Assembly: GCA_013398295.1 (NCBI GenBank)
Contig: VZSF01003005.1
Location: forward strand, 1-64,000
From: Chionis minor
Lineage: Eukaryota; Chordata; Aves; Charadriiformes; Chionididae
Direction: 5' to 3'
Length of the DNA stretch: 64,000 nt
This document shows, piece after piece, positions 1 through 12,700 of the stretch. Every line of letters begins with the position of its first letter. Position 1 is the first letter of the stretch. The translations under genes were made by a program, and so were the position numbers. Under the pieces are notes generated by a model. The model was not told the origin of the DNA. It ran no database searches and was given only the letters and a program-made list of their open reading frames with translations.

Positions 1-420
1 CCGCCAGGGGTCTCAGGGGGTCTCAGCCGGCGGCCCTGGGGGGCTGGGGCCGTGCCGGGGGGAGCCGCCGTCTCGGGGGTGTCCGGGGGAGCCCCCCCGG
101 TGATCCCGGCGCGGCGCGGCAGGGTGGCTTCCCGGGAGCCATGGCAGTCGCGCTGCCGCAGTGACACACAGGGCTGCGGAGCGGCGTGCCCGCAGCCTGC
201 CTGCCCCAACCGGCCGCCGTTTGGCCTTTGCCGGGGAAAACGGAGCGGGGCCTGGGGTGCGCCTGGCCCCCGCTGTCCCCACCGGCCCCTCTCCCCGGGA
301 GCGGGGGGGTGTTCGGTGTGACCTTCATCCTCCCCACCGGCTCTCTCCGGGCGCCCCATAAACTTCTCCAGGGTTCCCTCGGCGCGATCCGCCGTCCCTT
401 AACACTGTAATCTCGAGGGC
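1..420. promoter_or_regulatory. CpG-rich island tail at the 5' edge (NAT8L intron 1 side)
   Basis: The first ~420 bases are very GC-rich with many CpG dinucleotides (for example around 60-120 and 160-250). They drop sharply into T-rich DNA at about 440. Because NAT8L exon 2 starts at 544 in + orientation, this is probably the downstream edge of the CpG island around NAT8L exon 1, lying in intron 1. I looked for the exon 1 protein end and did not find a convincing match, so exon 1 appears to lie before the window. Several reading frames stay open here, as expected for GC-rich DNA with few stop codons. Confidence 0.55.
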
Positions 421-543
421 GTGAATTGTGTCTGTGCTGCAAATGTGTATTTTTTTTTGGTCTGTGCTTGTTTTTTGTTTGTTTGTTTTTTTAAATAATG
501 AGTTTGTATTCCGAAATCAACACTAAATTCTCTTTTCTGACAG

Positions 544-740
544 GTATCGTTTATTTCTCTTCCTTATCTCCATAGTAATATGCTTTGTTGTGACCAAGTC
601 CTTCCTGCTGACCTGCTGTTTGCCCATCTTTCTGATGGGCATGAGGTACTACTTCAGTAGAAAAGTTATCCTCCACTATCTCGATTGTGCGCTGCATACA
701 GACATGTCCGATATTGAGCAATATTACATGAAACCGCCAG
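544..740 (+). CDS. NAT8L: NAT8L exon 2: membrane segment of aspartate N-acetyltransferase
   Basis: Internal coding exon of N-acetyltransferase 8-like, which makes N-acetyl-L-aspartate from L-aspartate and acetyl-CoA, mainly in neurons and on ER or mitochondrial membranes. The acceptor is a T-rich tract ending TTTTCTGACAG, and the donor is CAG|GTGAGT at 741. The frame begins with a split codon (base 544 is its third base). It then reads 65 residues from YRLFLFLISIV through MRYYFSRK to CALHTDMSDIEQYYMKPP, and base 740 starts a glycine codon completed by exon 3. The first ~35 residues are a long hydrophobic stretch, interrupted by TKS, that fits the family's membrane-embedded hairpin. The RYY-SRK and ALHTDM-DIEQYYMKPPG segments are the NAT8L signature leading into the GNAT domain. 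Exon 1, with the start codon, is not in the window. Confidence 0.93.
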
Positions 741-3700
741 GTGAGTATGAATTCCCGGGAGGGAGCCTTCCCCCAGCCCTGCTCGGGGAACATGGCTGCT
801 CCCTGCTGCTGGCGCCTTTTCCTCCTGTCAGCAGCACTGAGCAAGCTCAAAAGTCACCAGAATGCAGCTCTTTAGCCACACCAGGCACAAAGCCACCTCT
901 GGTTTGGAGGTTTCATGTGGGTTTTTTGTTGGTTTTTTTTCCCCCAACATGTCTAGTCATCCCACCGACCCCCCCCACCCTGAACGCAGCGCTCCTGTGT
1001 CCTGCAGCTGGTCCGGGGACTGGTGCCTGGGTGCTCGGGGACACTGCGGGCGGGTGATGCTGTTTTTCACTGCTGGCCGGGTCCACCCCAGCCCTTGCTG
1101 CTTGAGGTCGGTATTTTGTTGCTCCTTGTGCTTGGCATTACCTCTGAGAGCGGGAGGAGGGGGAGGTAAAAGCTTTTCGCTCAAATGCGTAGAGGAACCC
1201 ATTTTAGTTATTGCGCCCGTATTCCCAATATTATTCAAGAAGAACCTTCCTTAATGCAAGTGTTTTGGAAGCGGCACAGATCAGGTATGTAAAGGGATGC
1301 TGCCTGGCTTTGACATAAAATGCCTTCATCCGTTTGTTACATGTATGCATGTAATTAAAAATACAGTATCTAACTGTAATATTTCCTTGTTAAGTTGTAA
1401 AAGATCTCTTATGTGATTATTAAAAAAAAAAAAAACCCACCAAAAACCTGAGTCCCTTCAGAACTTGTCAGGCAGGTGAGGTGCTGCTTCCCTTCTCGTA
1501 GGGGTGCGTCCATGGTGAGGACCAGAGCAAGGGGAATGTCTGGGAGATCACTTGGTGTTTGAGGTTTGCTGTTGGTGGTTGCATAGTGCTAGTGGTGAAC
1601 TGGGAGAGCAAAGGCGTAGCTATTTCCATCTTCTCGCGGTATCTTCTCTGTTGTTTTTCTGTGTGACCGTGTTTTCGCTGTATCATTGCTGTTCCCCAGG
1701 TGTGACAAACCTCTTCCTGGGCACTTTTAGAGGATTCATAGGCACAAACTTCCGTTTCCTTCGCTCTTAATGCACAATATTACTTTTTTCTAATATTACG
1801 CTCTCCCTGTAATAAAAATCCTCAAATACTTTAAATGTACTTGCTTTAGATTTAATTTCCCATCATGGTGCGCGTCTTGTACAGATCTTGTCCCACCTTA
1901 CACACAGGTTATGTTCCACTTATGCTGCTTGTTTCTGTAAAAAATTGACGTGACATGTATGTAAAAAGCTCAATCTTCATTAAAGGTGGTGTCACAAAAA
2001 TAAAAGGGCTCGTAGCAAAACATTTCCGAACCTCTGTAGTGAGGTTCAACAACATGTTATGCTGGAAAAAGTAGCAGGGGACTCCAGTGGAGTGAGAACA
2101 TGTCATATGGAGTTAATAGGTGTTCGAACTGCTTCACTCGTTAGTGCCTGGGACTTGTGCAGTCACGATTAAGGGCATGGATCAAAGTGCCTGTATTTAT
2201 AACACACTAGCATATATAGAAAATAAAGGAAAGGGACTCAAAGGAAGAGTAAGGAATGCCCTCGATTTGTTTAGGGTCAGTAATGTAATACAGTTCAGCT
2301 GTCTTGCCAACATGTCTTTGAAACCTTAGCGTTGCTTTTGTTTGGTACCTAGAAGAGCTGATTTCAATTTTAGAGCAAGTGTGTGGGCTTCAGTTTTTGA
2401 CAGAATTTAATCATGTGTAATTAGGCTTCTGCCATGTCATAAAAAGCAGATTTATGGGATTGTTGGTGCTTGTTAAAGGCACCTGATGATAGTGCTGTTA
2501 AGCAAGTTGGCTGGAGTTGTAACTAGGTGAAGACCAAAGAGGCTTTAGGGACTGGGGAGGAGAAGGATGTTTGTGTGTCAGGACGGGCACCACCAGTGAT
2601 GTCTGTCTGTGTGCCCTGAAGCCGCGTGGTGCTATTTGGTGTAGCTGTGCGTGAGACATGAATCCAATATTTTGCTCCTGTTTCCCCCAAAAATACAGTC
2701 GCCGGATTTCTTCCTTGTCAGATAGCAGTATAAATACTTGGAAAAGCATGGAGATTTATGCACTTTGAAGGACGTCTGTCTGACTGTATGGAGAAAGGCA
2801 GTGATGCGCCACAATGGTGCTGCCCATCCCACCCAAAGGACAGGAAAATGACAATAAAACAGCTTCCAGCCCCAAGTTCGTCCTATGCATTTACAAATTA
2901 GTGTGCAGGCAGAAATGGCTGCAGTGGGAATGAGAAGGGCTCGTTCTCCTGCGTGTATCGCTCCAGCTTTGACGTTAGCGAGAGCTTTCTCAGTGAGGTG
3001 TTAGGAGAGAAATGGTCACAGCGAGGGTAATCAGGCACAGGGGCCCGGAGAGGCTGGAGGTGGTCAGAGCTCAACTAGACAAGTTGCAAACACCCAACCT
3101 GATGTACGTGCAGGTTGGCCTGGCTTTAGCTGGGAGTACAGCCAGGCAACTTCTCGCTCCTTCTTCAGAGAATCCTTGTTTACCTGCTTGAACTTCCAGC
3201 GTGGAAAATAGGGGAAGGGAGCATTTCTGTGGTGGGTTTATGAATTCTTGTTTCTTGGGGTGATGAACGCAAAGGTGGAGCTGGGGCGTAGGCTTAAGAT
3301 CTTGCATTGTGATGTGGGTCGTGGCTTCGCTGAGGTTTTGCTCTTGGCATCCGTGGTACCAGGGCATGAAAAACCTGTTGTTTGCGGTGCACCTTGTGGT
3401 ACCCGGGGTTGGGGTAGCATTGTCCAGAGCATCTACAGCAGATTGCCTCTAGTAGGACAGGCGTCTACAGTGAGGGGAAAAATCTAACTATTAAAATGGG
3501 TCATTCTTGGTAGCTTTGCCAAAGCATTCACAAAAACTGTGGGTCGTTTTTAAAGCCGAACCAAAAGGGCCTGGTCTGTGACGGAATGCTGTAAGCATGC
3601 AGCTTAGTGATTAGCGTTGAGCGGTCCCATGAGTTACATCGTCTTACGGTTTTTCTTCTGCAGTTTTTCTGAACTGCTTGCCTCCAAGTTAGTTATTGTT

Positions 3701-6700
3701 TTAAATTTCCTCTGCTGGGTTTTGTATGAACTGAAAAATACGTGCTGACAGTGATTTTTGCAAAGTGCACTAGCCAAAATTTAAATCTTTGTTTTCTCTT
3801 GCCTTCCTACACTTCCGCCAAGGATCTGGCAGAACATTAGGGCCAGCACTTAACTTATAGCTCATATGCAGCAGGGTGGCTTGAAATTGCTGTTGATTTG
3901 AAAGGAATTGTTTGTGTTGAGTCCCGTGCTGGGGTCTTAAAACAGAAGGTTGAATGGTTCAAACACCTTCCTGAGCATTTTGTAAACTTCTGTTTTTCAT
4001 TTTAAAATAGCACAAATTGCAGTTTTCCTTCCCCCTCCCCCCCCCNATGAAAAAAGGCAGTGGGGTAGTGGAAAAGAAAGGAGATGGATAATGGGCTTAA
4101 TTGTGAACCAGAGTAACTTAGGCTCTAGTAAACAAAAAAAAACCCCACCAAGGAATTAATTTTAAATAGAGCCCTGCCTCTTGCATTTCTCTACGCAAAT
4201 AAGAGGAGCACAGCTGGAGCTTCTTTTATGGTCTGATGATTTTGATGACTAATCAATTTTACAGTGTCTCTTCAAGCTTCTGTCCCGGTCGGTTGTGTTG
4301 TGTATTTCTTGCAGTGGTTGGTGTGTTAGAAAGCTTCTTGCAAGGCTGAGGTCTCTGCTGGAGACCTGATGGAAACCAGGACTCCATGTCTCCAGTACAA
4401 AACTGCCGCTCTCCAAAACAAGCGGAGCCAGGGCTTTGGCTGACAAGCCAGCACGTCTTTCTGCGGTGGTTTGAAGTCTTGTCTCCTGCTGCTGGCTGTC
4501 CTGGCAGAGTCTCTTGAGGTGTGTGGTGGTGGGAAGACCCGCTGGTGGTGGAAGCTGGCCTTTGCCAGTGGTTCTGGGCACCGGTGATGAGCTGGGTGGC
4601 CGCATTGCGATGCCTGGTGCTGCAGGGAAGGACGGACAGGCAGCTCGGATGGGCAACCTGGAGAGCTGCAGCTGCGGGACCTGGTGGAGTCTTGAGGGCA
4701 TCTGCCTTGCGTAATACAGCAGACGAAGCCAAAGCGGTTGCTGCAGGAGGTGTCGGGTCACATTAAACACGCCACGCTGAGAGCTGTGGTTTTCAGCAGT
4801 GGCTGCACGTCTGCGGCTCTTGAGCTTTGGGCAGGCGGGTGCCTCTGGTTGCCTTGTGGTGGGAGGGGACCTGCGTCTCTGCTCTCCTGCTTCCATCCAG
4901 GGGTGAGCAGAGCCTCCCCACCCCGCTGCCCTTTGTCCCCCGATACGTGAGGGTGCAGATGGAGAGCTTGCCCTGGTATCCCAGCCTCCCTGGGGGACAG
5001 GGCAGTGCTGTGCCTGAAGGAAGAGGGGCTACAGGGAGATGGCTCATTAGGGTTCAATTCCTGCCGCTCTTGGGTGGAGCATTCCTCAGCTGAGCCCAAA
5101 GGAAGGATGTCCTGCCCTTGTTGGCAGAGGTTGTGGGATCACATCCTTCTGCAGAAGGACTCCAGTTGAGGTAGGGCCGGAGTTATGTTATGAGGAGGTG
5201 AAAGCCTGTTTGCTGTTTGTTCCTTTTGAGGTGTTCCTCACCTTCAGCGAGGTGTTTCTCTGGGTAACGAGCAAGTATTTCAGTTGTGCTCTTGAATCAG
5301 ACCTGCTCGCAGTGGGTTTGATGCCAGAGGGATGGGGCTGACACCAGAGGAGTTGAGCCCAGATGTTTTTGCAAGGAGGTGAGCAGCTGGATGTGAAATA
5401 GTGTGGTTTCTGCTAACCCGGGGGTGCCTCTGGAGTGAGCAGCAGTGAGTTTTGGGGTGCTGTGGGCTGGCGTGGGGACTGCAGGGAAGTTACGGTGGCC
5501 ATCTTGGGAGGACATCCTCAGCCCGGGAGCTGTGGTTGCTCTGCAGACCCTTTGCAAGCCGAGGAAGCGGGGGTGGGTGGCTGGGGGTTGCTCCCCACCA
5601 CAGAGCCCCCAGGCAGAGGGGTGGCCCTCAGCCCAGTTCGTCCACATTCTGGGTAGTGCTTAAGCTGCCAGATAAGCAGGAGCTCCGCTGCCCGCTGATA
5701 ACATTGTTTGGAAAGAATAGAGCAGCTCTTGCTTTGCAAAGAAAGGGCTTAGTTACCTGATGCTGGGATAGGGCTCAGGGCTGCTGCTTCCCACTGGAGG
5801 AATGTGTTTTCTGAGAGCCCTGCCCCGCTCATGGTGCCCGGGAGGCAGCTGGAATCTGAAGCATCCCTATCTTCAGCATTTCTTTCTGGCTTATGTAGCT
5901 CCCTGACCTCATGTATCTGCCAAACCCCTGAGCTAGCTGTCCTGCATTGGGATTTTTCGCGTGTGCCTCCTCACGCACCACACAGGGCCTTGAGGAGTCC
6001 AGCGTGGGGCTTGGAGCTGGAAAGCCCAGGGGAGAGGCTGTGTCCTTATCTCTGCCTCGGGCGTTTCCTGGCTCTGTTCCCCACTGCTGCTGGGAAGTGA
6101 GCTCAGGTCTCATCCTCAGGTGGTGGAGGGTCCATCCTGTGAGCATTTCATGTGCTGGCATCTCCCTGCAATTCAGTGAGGTTTTTCAAGGGATGCGATC
6201 TGCATGTCAGTGAGATCCTACGGGATTAGGATTAGAGCATTTAATATATTTATAGTGGGAAGTGTTACCTCTGAAAGTTTTTCTGAGACTGGCTTCCTGC
6301 AAGAGGGACGGTGCTGCCGCTTAGCAATTCCCAACATCACTTTTAGGTTTCTACATCTGGAACAGCCCGGTTTGGCATTTCTCATCTCCAGTTGTCTGTC
6401 TTGAGCCTAGCTGGGAAGCGGTAGGAAAACTAACTCGTGTTTCATGTGCTTTGTCCAGCATTAGTAATGGACTTAAACCTTTTTTTTTAAAATTTATTAT
6501 TTGAATTATGCAAAATGTATTTAAAGTTAGGTTGCTTTTCCAAACCCCACCTCTTAATGATACTCTATCACACGTGGCTGCCTTTTGTCACTGTGGAGGA
6601 ACCCTGGCTTTTGCATTTGGAGCAAGGTACTTGCATGAGTGCAGTGAGCAAGGCACCAGAGCTCCAAACCTCCAGCCTGCGTTCCCAGGGCTGACCACCC

Positions 6701-9700
6701 TGAGGGCTTTCCCTGATCCCAGCAGCAAGGGTGAGCTGAAGACGGCTCAGCCGGGCCCTGGCCCAGCCCTGCACCCCTGCCAATAAGCACCAGGTGGGTC
6801 TGGAGGTGACGCAGCCTGGGTCCTGTGTCAGTCACCTCCATTCGGTGGCCTGCAAGATCTTTCTGCCCCAGGAAACCATCATTCTTCAGAGTTATTTTCA
6901 CTTCTGGGGGGTGTTCAGGTAGTGCGGAGGGGAGGAGCGATGCTGTCAGCCAAGGACTGGCACGTGGGAAAACAGAGGTTGTTTGAGGAGCAGAGCAGCC
7001 TGTGGGTTCAGGGCTGAGCCACACACACAAATGGGATAAACACCTTCATGGGCAAGTAGCTGTTGCCCTCCCCCTCAGCCCCCATTTATTTATTCCTGGA
7101 GCAGGAACATATGCACAAACCCATTCCTCAACGTGCATATCCGTAAGACAAAAATAGCTCTCACTTCACATCCATGAGCTTTGGCACGGTTCCATGTCAA
7201 AATTAGATGAAAACAAATTTGATAGTAAATTTTGCAGAGCAGTATAACCTCCCCCTCCCGCCACGTGTTCAAAAATTCTCTGTAAAGGTAGTCCCCTAAT
7301 TGCCATGACTGTCAGTTAATGCAGCAGTGTTTAGGTTGTAGCCATGACTGGGTGGTTATGATGCTTCTGAATGTAAGCTGTGCCTGCAGGTATTTAAAAA
7401 CCCTGGTACATGCAAGTGCTGTTCATTAATCTTCAATACAAGAAGTAATAAGTTGTGTAAATTGAAGATCAGTAGTTTTTAGGCACAGTTAACTTCTCAA
7501 GACTGTCAAAAACAAGCCATGCTGGGACTTAGGAACATGAAGAGAGCAGGAACAGCAGGCATTCTGGGTTTTTTTCTGGCTTTGAGTAATTTTTTTAAAA
7601 ATATTTTCTCTGGTGTTGGATGTTTTCTGGCATGGTTATGTGCATTTTCTCACAACTGTCTCAGTGAATAAACCTAAAAAGGACTGCAGAATTTTCTCCA
7701 CGAGTTTAAATGCAAGCTAATTACTCTTATAAGGGGTTTTCAATGGCTCTTCTTTCTTCTCTCCCTTTCTTAGGAACAGCCAGGATTTAAAACAACTACA
7801 CAAAAGTCTGTTTCAGGTTAAGATGTTCATAATAGCCCAAACTTAGACTCCGTGTCAGGTATCTAACTAGTGTTAAGGGCTTTCACAAGCCCTTACAAAG
7901 CTTTGAGCCCCTTTTGACACTGGATTTTGGATGTGGGAACATAAACTGAAAAGTCTTATTCCCAAGCCCATTATTGTGTTATATTTAGCCTCTTAGGATC
8001 ATTCAGCAGTGTCTGTGGTCAGGTTGGTTCCACTCAGTGTGGGTGACCAGCGGTCCCAATACTTTAGAAATTATCGGTCGGTGTTGCTCTCTATCTCAAG
8101 TCCTTTAAATATATTGAAAAAGCAGTTTTTAGTGTAACAGCCTACATGCACAGCCTGACATTTTTCAAGAAGATTGTCCATTCAAAACGTTTCCAAATTT
8201 CAGAGGGATTTCTGGAAATTGCGTGTTCCTTCTGTAGGCTTACATCTTTGTTCAGGCAGGTTATATTTAATTACCTTGGCTGGGAACGGCTGTCAAGGCT
8301 CGAGGTGGCCGCAAGCCCCTTGTGGGCTCTGGGAGCTAGCAGCATTGTTTATGGGTATTGCAGAGCTCATGCTTTTATTTTGGTATCGTGGTGCTGGAGA
8401 TCTGTTACAAATAATAGCATATTTGATGCTATTCCCTCCCAGGCTAAAGCAAAAAGAGAGACTTCGCAGAGTGTTTTGTCAGTGTCTGGTTCTGCATGGA
8501 GCCGAGGGATGTGTGGGTCTTTATTGTTGCTTTCTGCATCAGCAAAACAGGGAACTTCGAAGTGTATTTTTAGCTATTTTTTCCCCCCCTTTTATCCCTC
8601 CTCCCATAGGAAGCTGAGGAATTGAGGGTTTTTTCCTGACAGGTGGCTAATGAAAGCAGTCTTAAAGGGAATCCAAAGACAGCAGCGTGTCTTACCTAAT
8701 TCCTGTTCACAAATCTATTACTTGTAATCAAATAATAGCAGGGGTTGGGGTTTTTTGTTTGTTTTGGATTTTTTTTGATAAGGGCCAAGCAGAATCACCA
8801 AGAAGCCTCATGCCTTTTATTAAGGGTGCATCAAAAATTAGTTCATAGTGGTCTGGTTAGAGACGGGTACCAGTCGTGGTATCTGTTACAGATGGCTTTG
8901 AGCCATTCTTTTAAGTCGTCTATTGACCCGTTGGACCCCAGCAATCAATTAACTATTTATGAAAGCATATATGGTACCATTTATTGTCCTCTCTAACTGT
9001 CTGACAGGTGTTTCTTTCAAGAATTGAAAGTGTTATTTCTTACAGGATAATTCTAGAATTTGGACCTGGGACTCCCCAGTTTAGTGCCAAGCTGGGTTTC
9101 TGCTTTAGAATGGGATTCTGTGAGTGAAAGGAGACTTTGCAAAATTAGATAATGGGAAACATGTATTACAGGTGTACTTTTTAAGTGGCTGTGTGCGATA
9201 TTGCTATTTAAAATTGGATTTACAACAGTGTAAACGCTAATAAAAAAATACAGTGCATTAGTCGCATGTTAGCGTGTGCTGCTTGAAATGATAACTCGCA
9301 AGTAGTATTTGTCACTTAAAATTCATGTACTGGTTCTGGGGTTTATTCAAGTGGCAAAACTGACAACCAGAGGTTTTATGAGAAAATGATTTTTCAGTTC
9401 AGGAGCTGGAAAATAAAAGGGGGGGGGTAGTTTTCATCCAAATTAAGATGATTTACTACTCGCTCTCTTTCACTATCAAGAAGCAAAAATCTGTGTTTAG
9501 TAGTGAACGTGATACTTTTTCAAGCCTGAAATAAAACTGTTGGTTCTGTTACGGCCGTCCTTAAGAAGCATACGTCAGACCCAAGTATATATTTAAAAAA
9601 TGCTGATTATGGTAGAGTCATGATACAATTGATGTTTGTTACCTGCCAGGCAGGTGCCTCTGTTCTTCTTTCTGTGGCACTATTAAGTCTATACAGAGCC

Positions 9701-12700
9701 AGCACGGGGATGGCCTGGATCCTAGGCCCCGTTTAAATTACATATTTAGGCATTTTATACCAGTGTAGTAGCTGAACAGGTGGTGTCGAGGGGTACCATT
9801 TCCGAAGTCCCGGCAGCTGGGACATGCGCTGTGATCCTGGGGAGGACCGAGCTGCAGCACTGAGGGATGAGCTGTGTGCAGGATTAGTGCCGGCCTGGCT
9901 TTCGTCGGCGGTTTCTTTCCCAGCTGAAGATATTTGTTGAATTCAGGATGAATGTGTAAATTGTTTTGGGTTGACAAAACGGCATTTTTAAGTAAGCTAC
10001 TTGCCTAGGTTTATCCTCGAGCACCAGTAATTGCTATACAAGCTGCTCCTGCTCTCTCTTGCCAATGTGCTTGAATCCTGACTTGGAAACAGGCATCAGA
10101 GATGCAAGTTTATTTGCTTTTTACAGTTGCAGCTCTTGGTCTCTGCGCTAACACTGCTAATTGAAATGGGGGTTGCTGGACCAGCTGTCCAGGCATGAGT
10201 GGCTCCTCAGTGCACCTCACATACAATGCTCATTTCAGCAGCTCTCAGATAATAACATCTACTATTGGGAACCGGTAGTGCTTCCTTGAATATTTATTTT
10301 TCCTTTTTTTTTTCTCCCCCCCTTGTTCCCCTGTTATAGCAGTTTTGTATCCCACTTTTCCAGCCTTGTATCAAACTTCAATATTTGCATTTTTTTCTCC
10401 TTTGAATTCTGCTTGGCTCTCTTGTCCATCCCTATGTTGAATTCTCTGGTGGGTGTTCCTAGTCTGGTTCTTGCTTCATTCATCACTTCTGGCATTTCCC
10501 GGCAGTGGTGGTCCCACACCCAGCATCCCTCTTTGTATCTCTCTGATCTTCTCTTTCCTCCCATTATGCTTTTAAATTTATGTGTCTCTGCTTGGTTTCA
10601 TTCTATAAGTACTTTCTTCTTAGTTTGTCGTTCGGGTATTTTGCATGGTGAGCACAAGTATTTATTTTTGTTGATAGAATACTCAGAATAACAAAGACAA
10701 GAAAATAAATAGAAGTCAGCAGCATAAGGATATTGTGTCTGCTAAGCTGAAAACAGAGTGCGTCAGTGCACAAACCCACGTGTGGGTGAGGGTGGGGAGA
10801 GAACATTTTGCCTAAAGACAAACGAGCTGCCAACAACAGGATTTCTTGCACCTTCTTTAAAGCATCTGATCTGCATCGCTCCCAGATGTATCAGGGCACA
10901 GCCCAGAGATCTTTTCCACTATGATTTTTCCTACAAAACACATTCTTTCCATTTTAATAGGACGTATAAAATCATTATTACGGCAAAAAAACCCATTTCA
11001 TTTGCTGAGATCAGGGCTTTTTGAGTGTTTTTTTCTTTTTGGAGGTGCTAAATCTGTTCATCCTCCCTGGAACTACGTAACAGCATTGGAAACACTGTGT
11101 AACACTTCTAGTGGGAATCCAGGGAAGACCTAAGTCTGTACTCTTTCAATTTAAAATAACGTTAAATAGTAGAGCTGCAAAGAGAAGCTTTTGAAAATAG
11201 CCTGGTTTGGAGCACCTGCCATTGGTAAGCGCTAAGCAATTTTAGATGATGGTTAGTTAGAGACAGAGCAATAAAAGCATGGCTGATACTCTGCTTAACA
11301 GAGTGGGAGTCTTAGTAAAGTCCTTGCTCTTGGAATTACATCGTTAGTGGTGGGATTTGTAGAAAAGAGAAAACGAGTGGGGAGGGAGAAAGGGGGGAAG
11401 TTCCTGCATGAAAGGAATGCTAATGAGAGATTTTTTTTTTAAATCCAAACTGTTAAAAAGGGGTATTTGTAAAACACCTTTTCAAGCTTTTGCTGTCTGT
11501 AAAGTCAATTAGATTCACTTAATGGCTATGAAAATATACATCTGGTGTGATTTCAGAACCTGCAAATGTTCAGAGGATAACATCAAGCTGTGCCTCTTGG
11601 GCAGCAATTTTCATTTGGGAATAAGCCATCATCAGGTTTTACGGGGCTTTTTTTCAGCCATCAGTAGTCTGAAAAGCATCAAAGCATCTGTGAGGATTCT
11701 TGAGAAGTGGGAACATTTTTTCATGGATAACTCAAACAGCTAAAGAGGATTTCAGTGACATTTTCCAAAAAAAACCACTAAACCCCAACCTCACGAACCT
11801 CCTCACATTCACTGAGTCTGAGCTTTGGGACAGTTTGACTTAAAGATTCAGTGGAGCAGTTGCTTTAACTTAATCACGGACTTAAATCCCTTGTCTCTTG
11901 TCAGGAGTTTAGCGTATACTTAGGAGCATCCTTCAGTACAGGTCCAAGTACTCTTGATATTTATAGGAGACTTGTGACATAGATGGGAAATGCAGTGATG
12001 GAGTAAACCTTGAGCTTGCTGTGTGTGTGCGCCAGCTGCCTGCAAGATGAATTTATGATGTTTTAGGGAAAATGTGCAGGGGAAGGGGGGTTGTTGCAGC
12101 TGTGAACCTGCAACATGCTTATATTCATTCTGCCCTGTCTTAGCATTGGATTTAGTGTTATGTAGTGTTGCCTTTGTAGCTGGGAAAATCCAATGAATCC
12201 TCAAAATACTGCATTTCTAGCCAGGTCCATGTGGATTTGCATCTCTCCTGGCTCTGGATGCTGTAGGTGCTGTTTGTATCCCCTGTCCACAGGGACTTGG
12301 TGAATGAGGGTGCCGCAGGCTGATGGTACAGGACACGAAAATATCTGCTTTCCCAAGCCCTCAGCAAACTGACTGCCCTTCGTTTCCCACATGTCTCCCC
12401 AATGGAGTGAGAGTTGGCCTGTCACCTACTCGCTCCATTGATTTATTTTGCAAATCTCTTTCAAATCCCTGGCTCTCGTGACTGGTATTGAGGCTGGGGT
12501 TCAAAGGAAGCCCTCTCATGTGGATGTAGGATGCAAGATGTTGATAGATGGTCATCACAGGAGATCTGGGAATAACCGGATTAGGCTTTTGTAGGGACTT
12601 TTTGGCTTGGTTGGTCTGGCATGGTAGTCTGAACACATGACAAAAAGTTTTTTTTTTCTTTTTTAATTTTAGAGATGTAGAGATTTACACATGTAATTTT

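Noticed and set aside
23..442. Overlapping open frames on both strands in the first 440 bases, possibly NAT8L exon 1
   Set aside because: All frames are GC-driven and none shows the conserved end of the NAT8L exon 1 protein or a donor in the right phase (two bases of a split codon). Exon 1 is judged to lie upstream.
4249..4896. 215-codon - strand ORF in NAT8L intron 2
   Set aside because: No family resemblance, low-complexity Ser/Pro/Arg content, and other frames are open over the same interval.
8146..8625. 159-codon + strand ORF, with a second open frame of 147 codons over the same bases
   Set aside because: Two overlapping open frames, no recognised domain and no supporting splice or promoter signals. 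It is best explained by chance.
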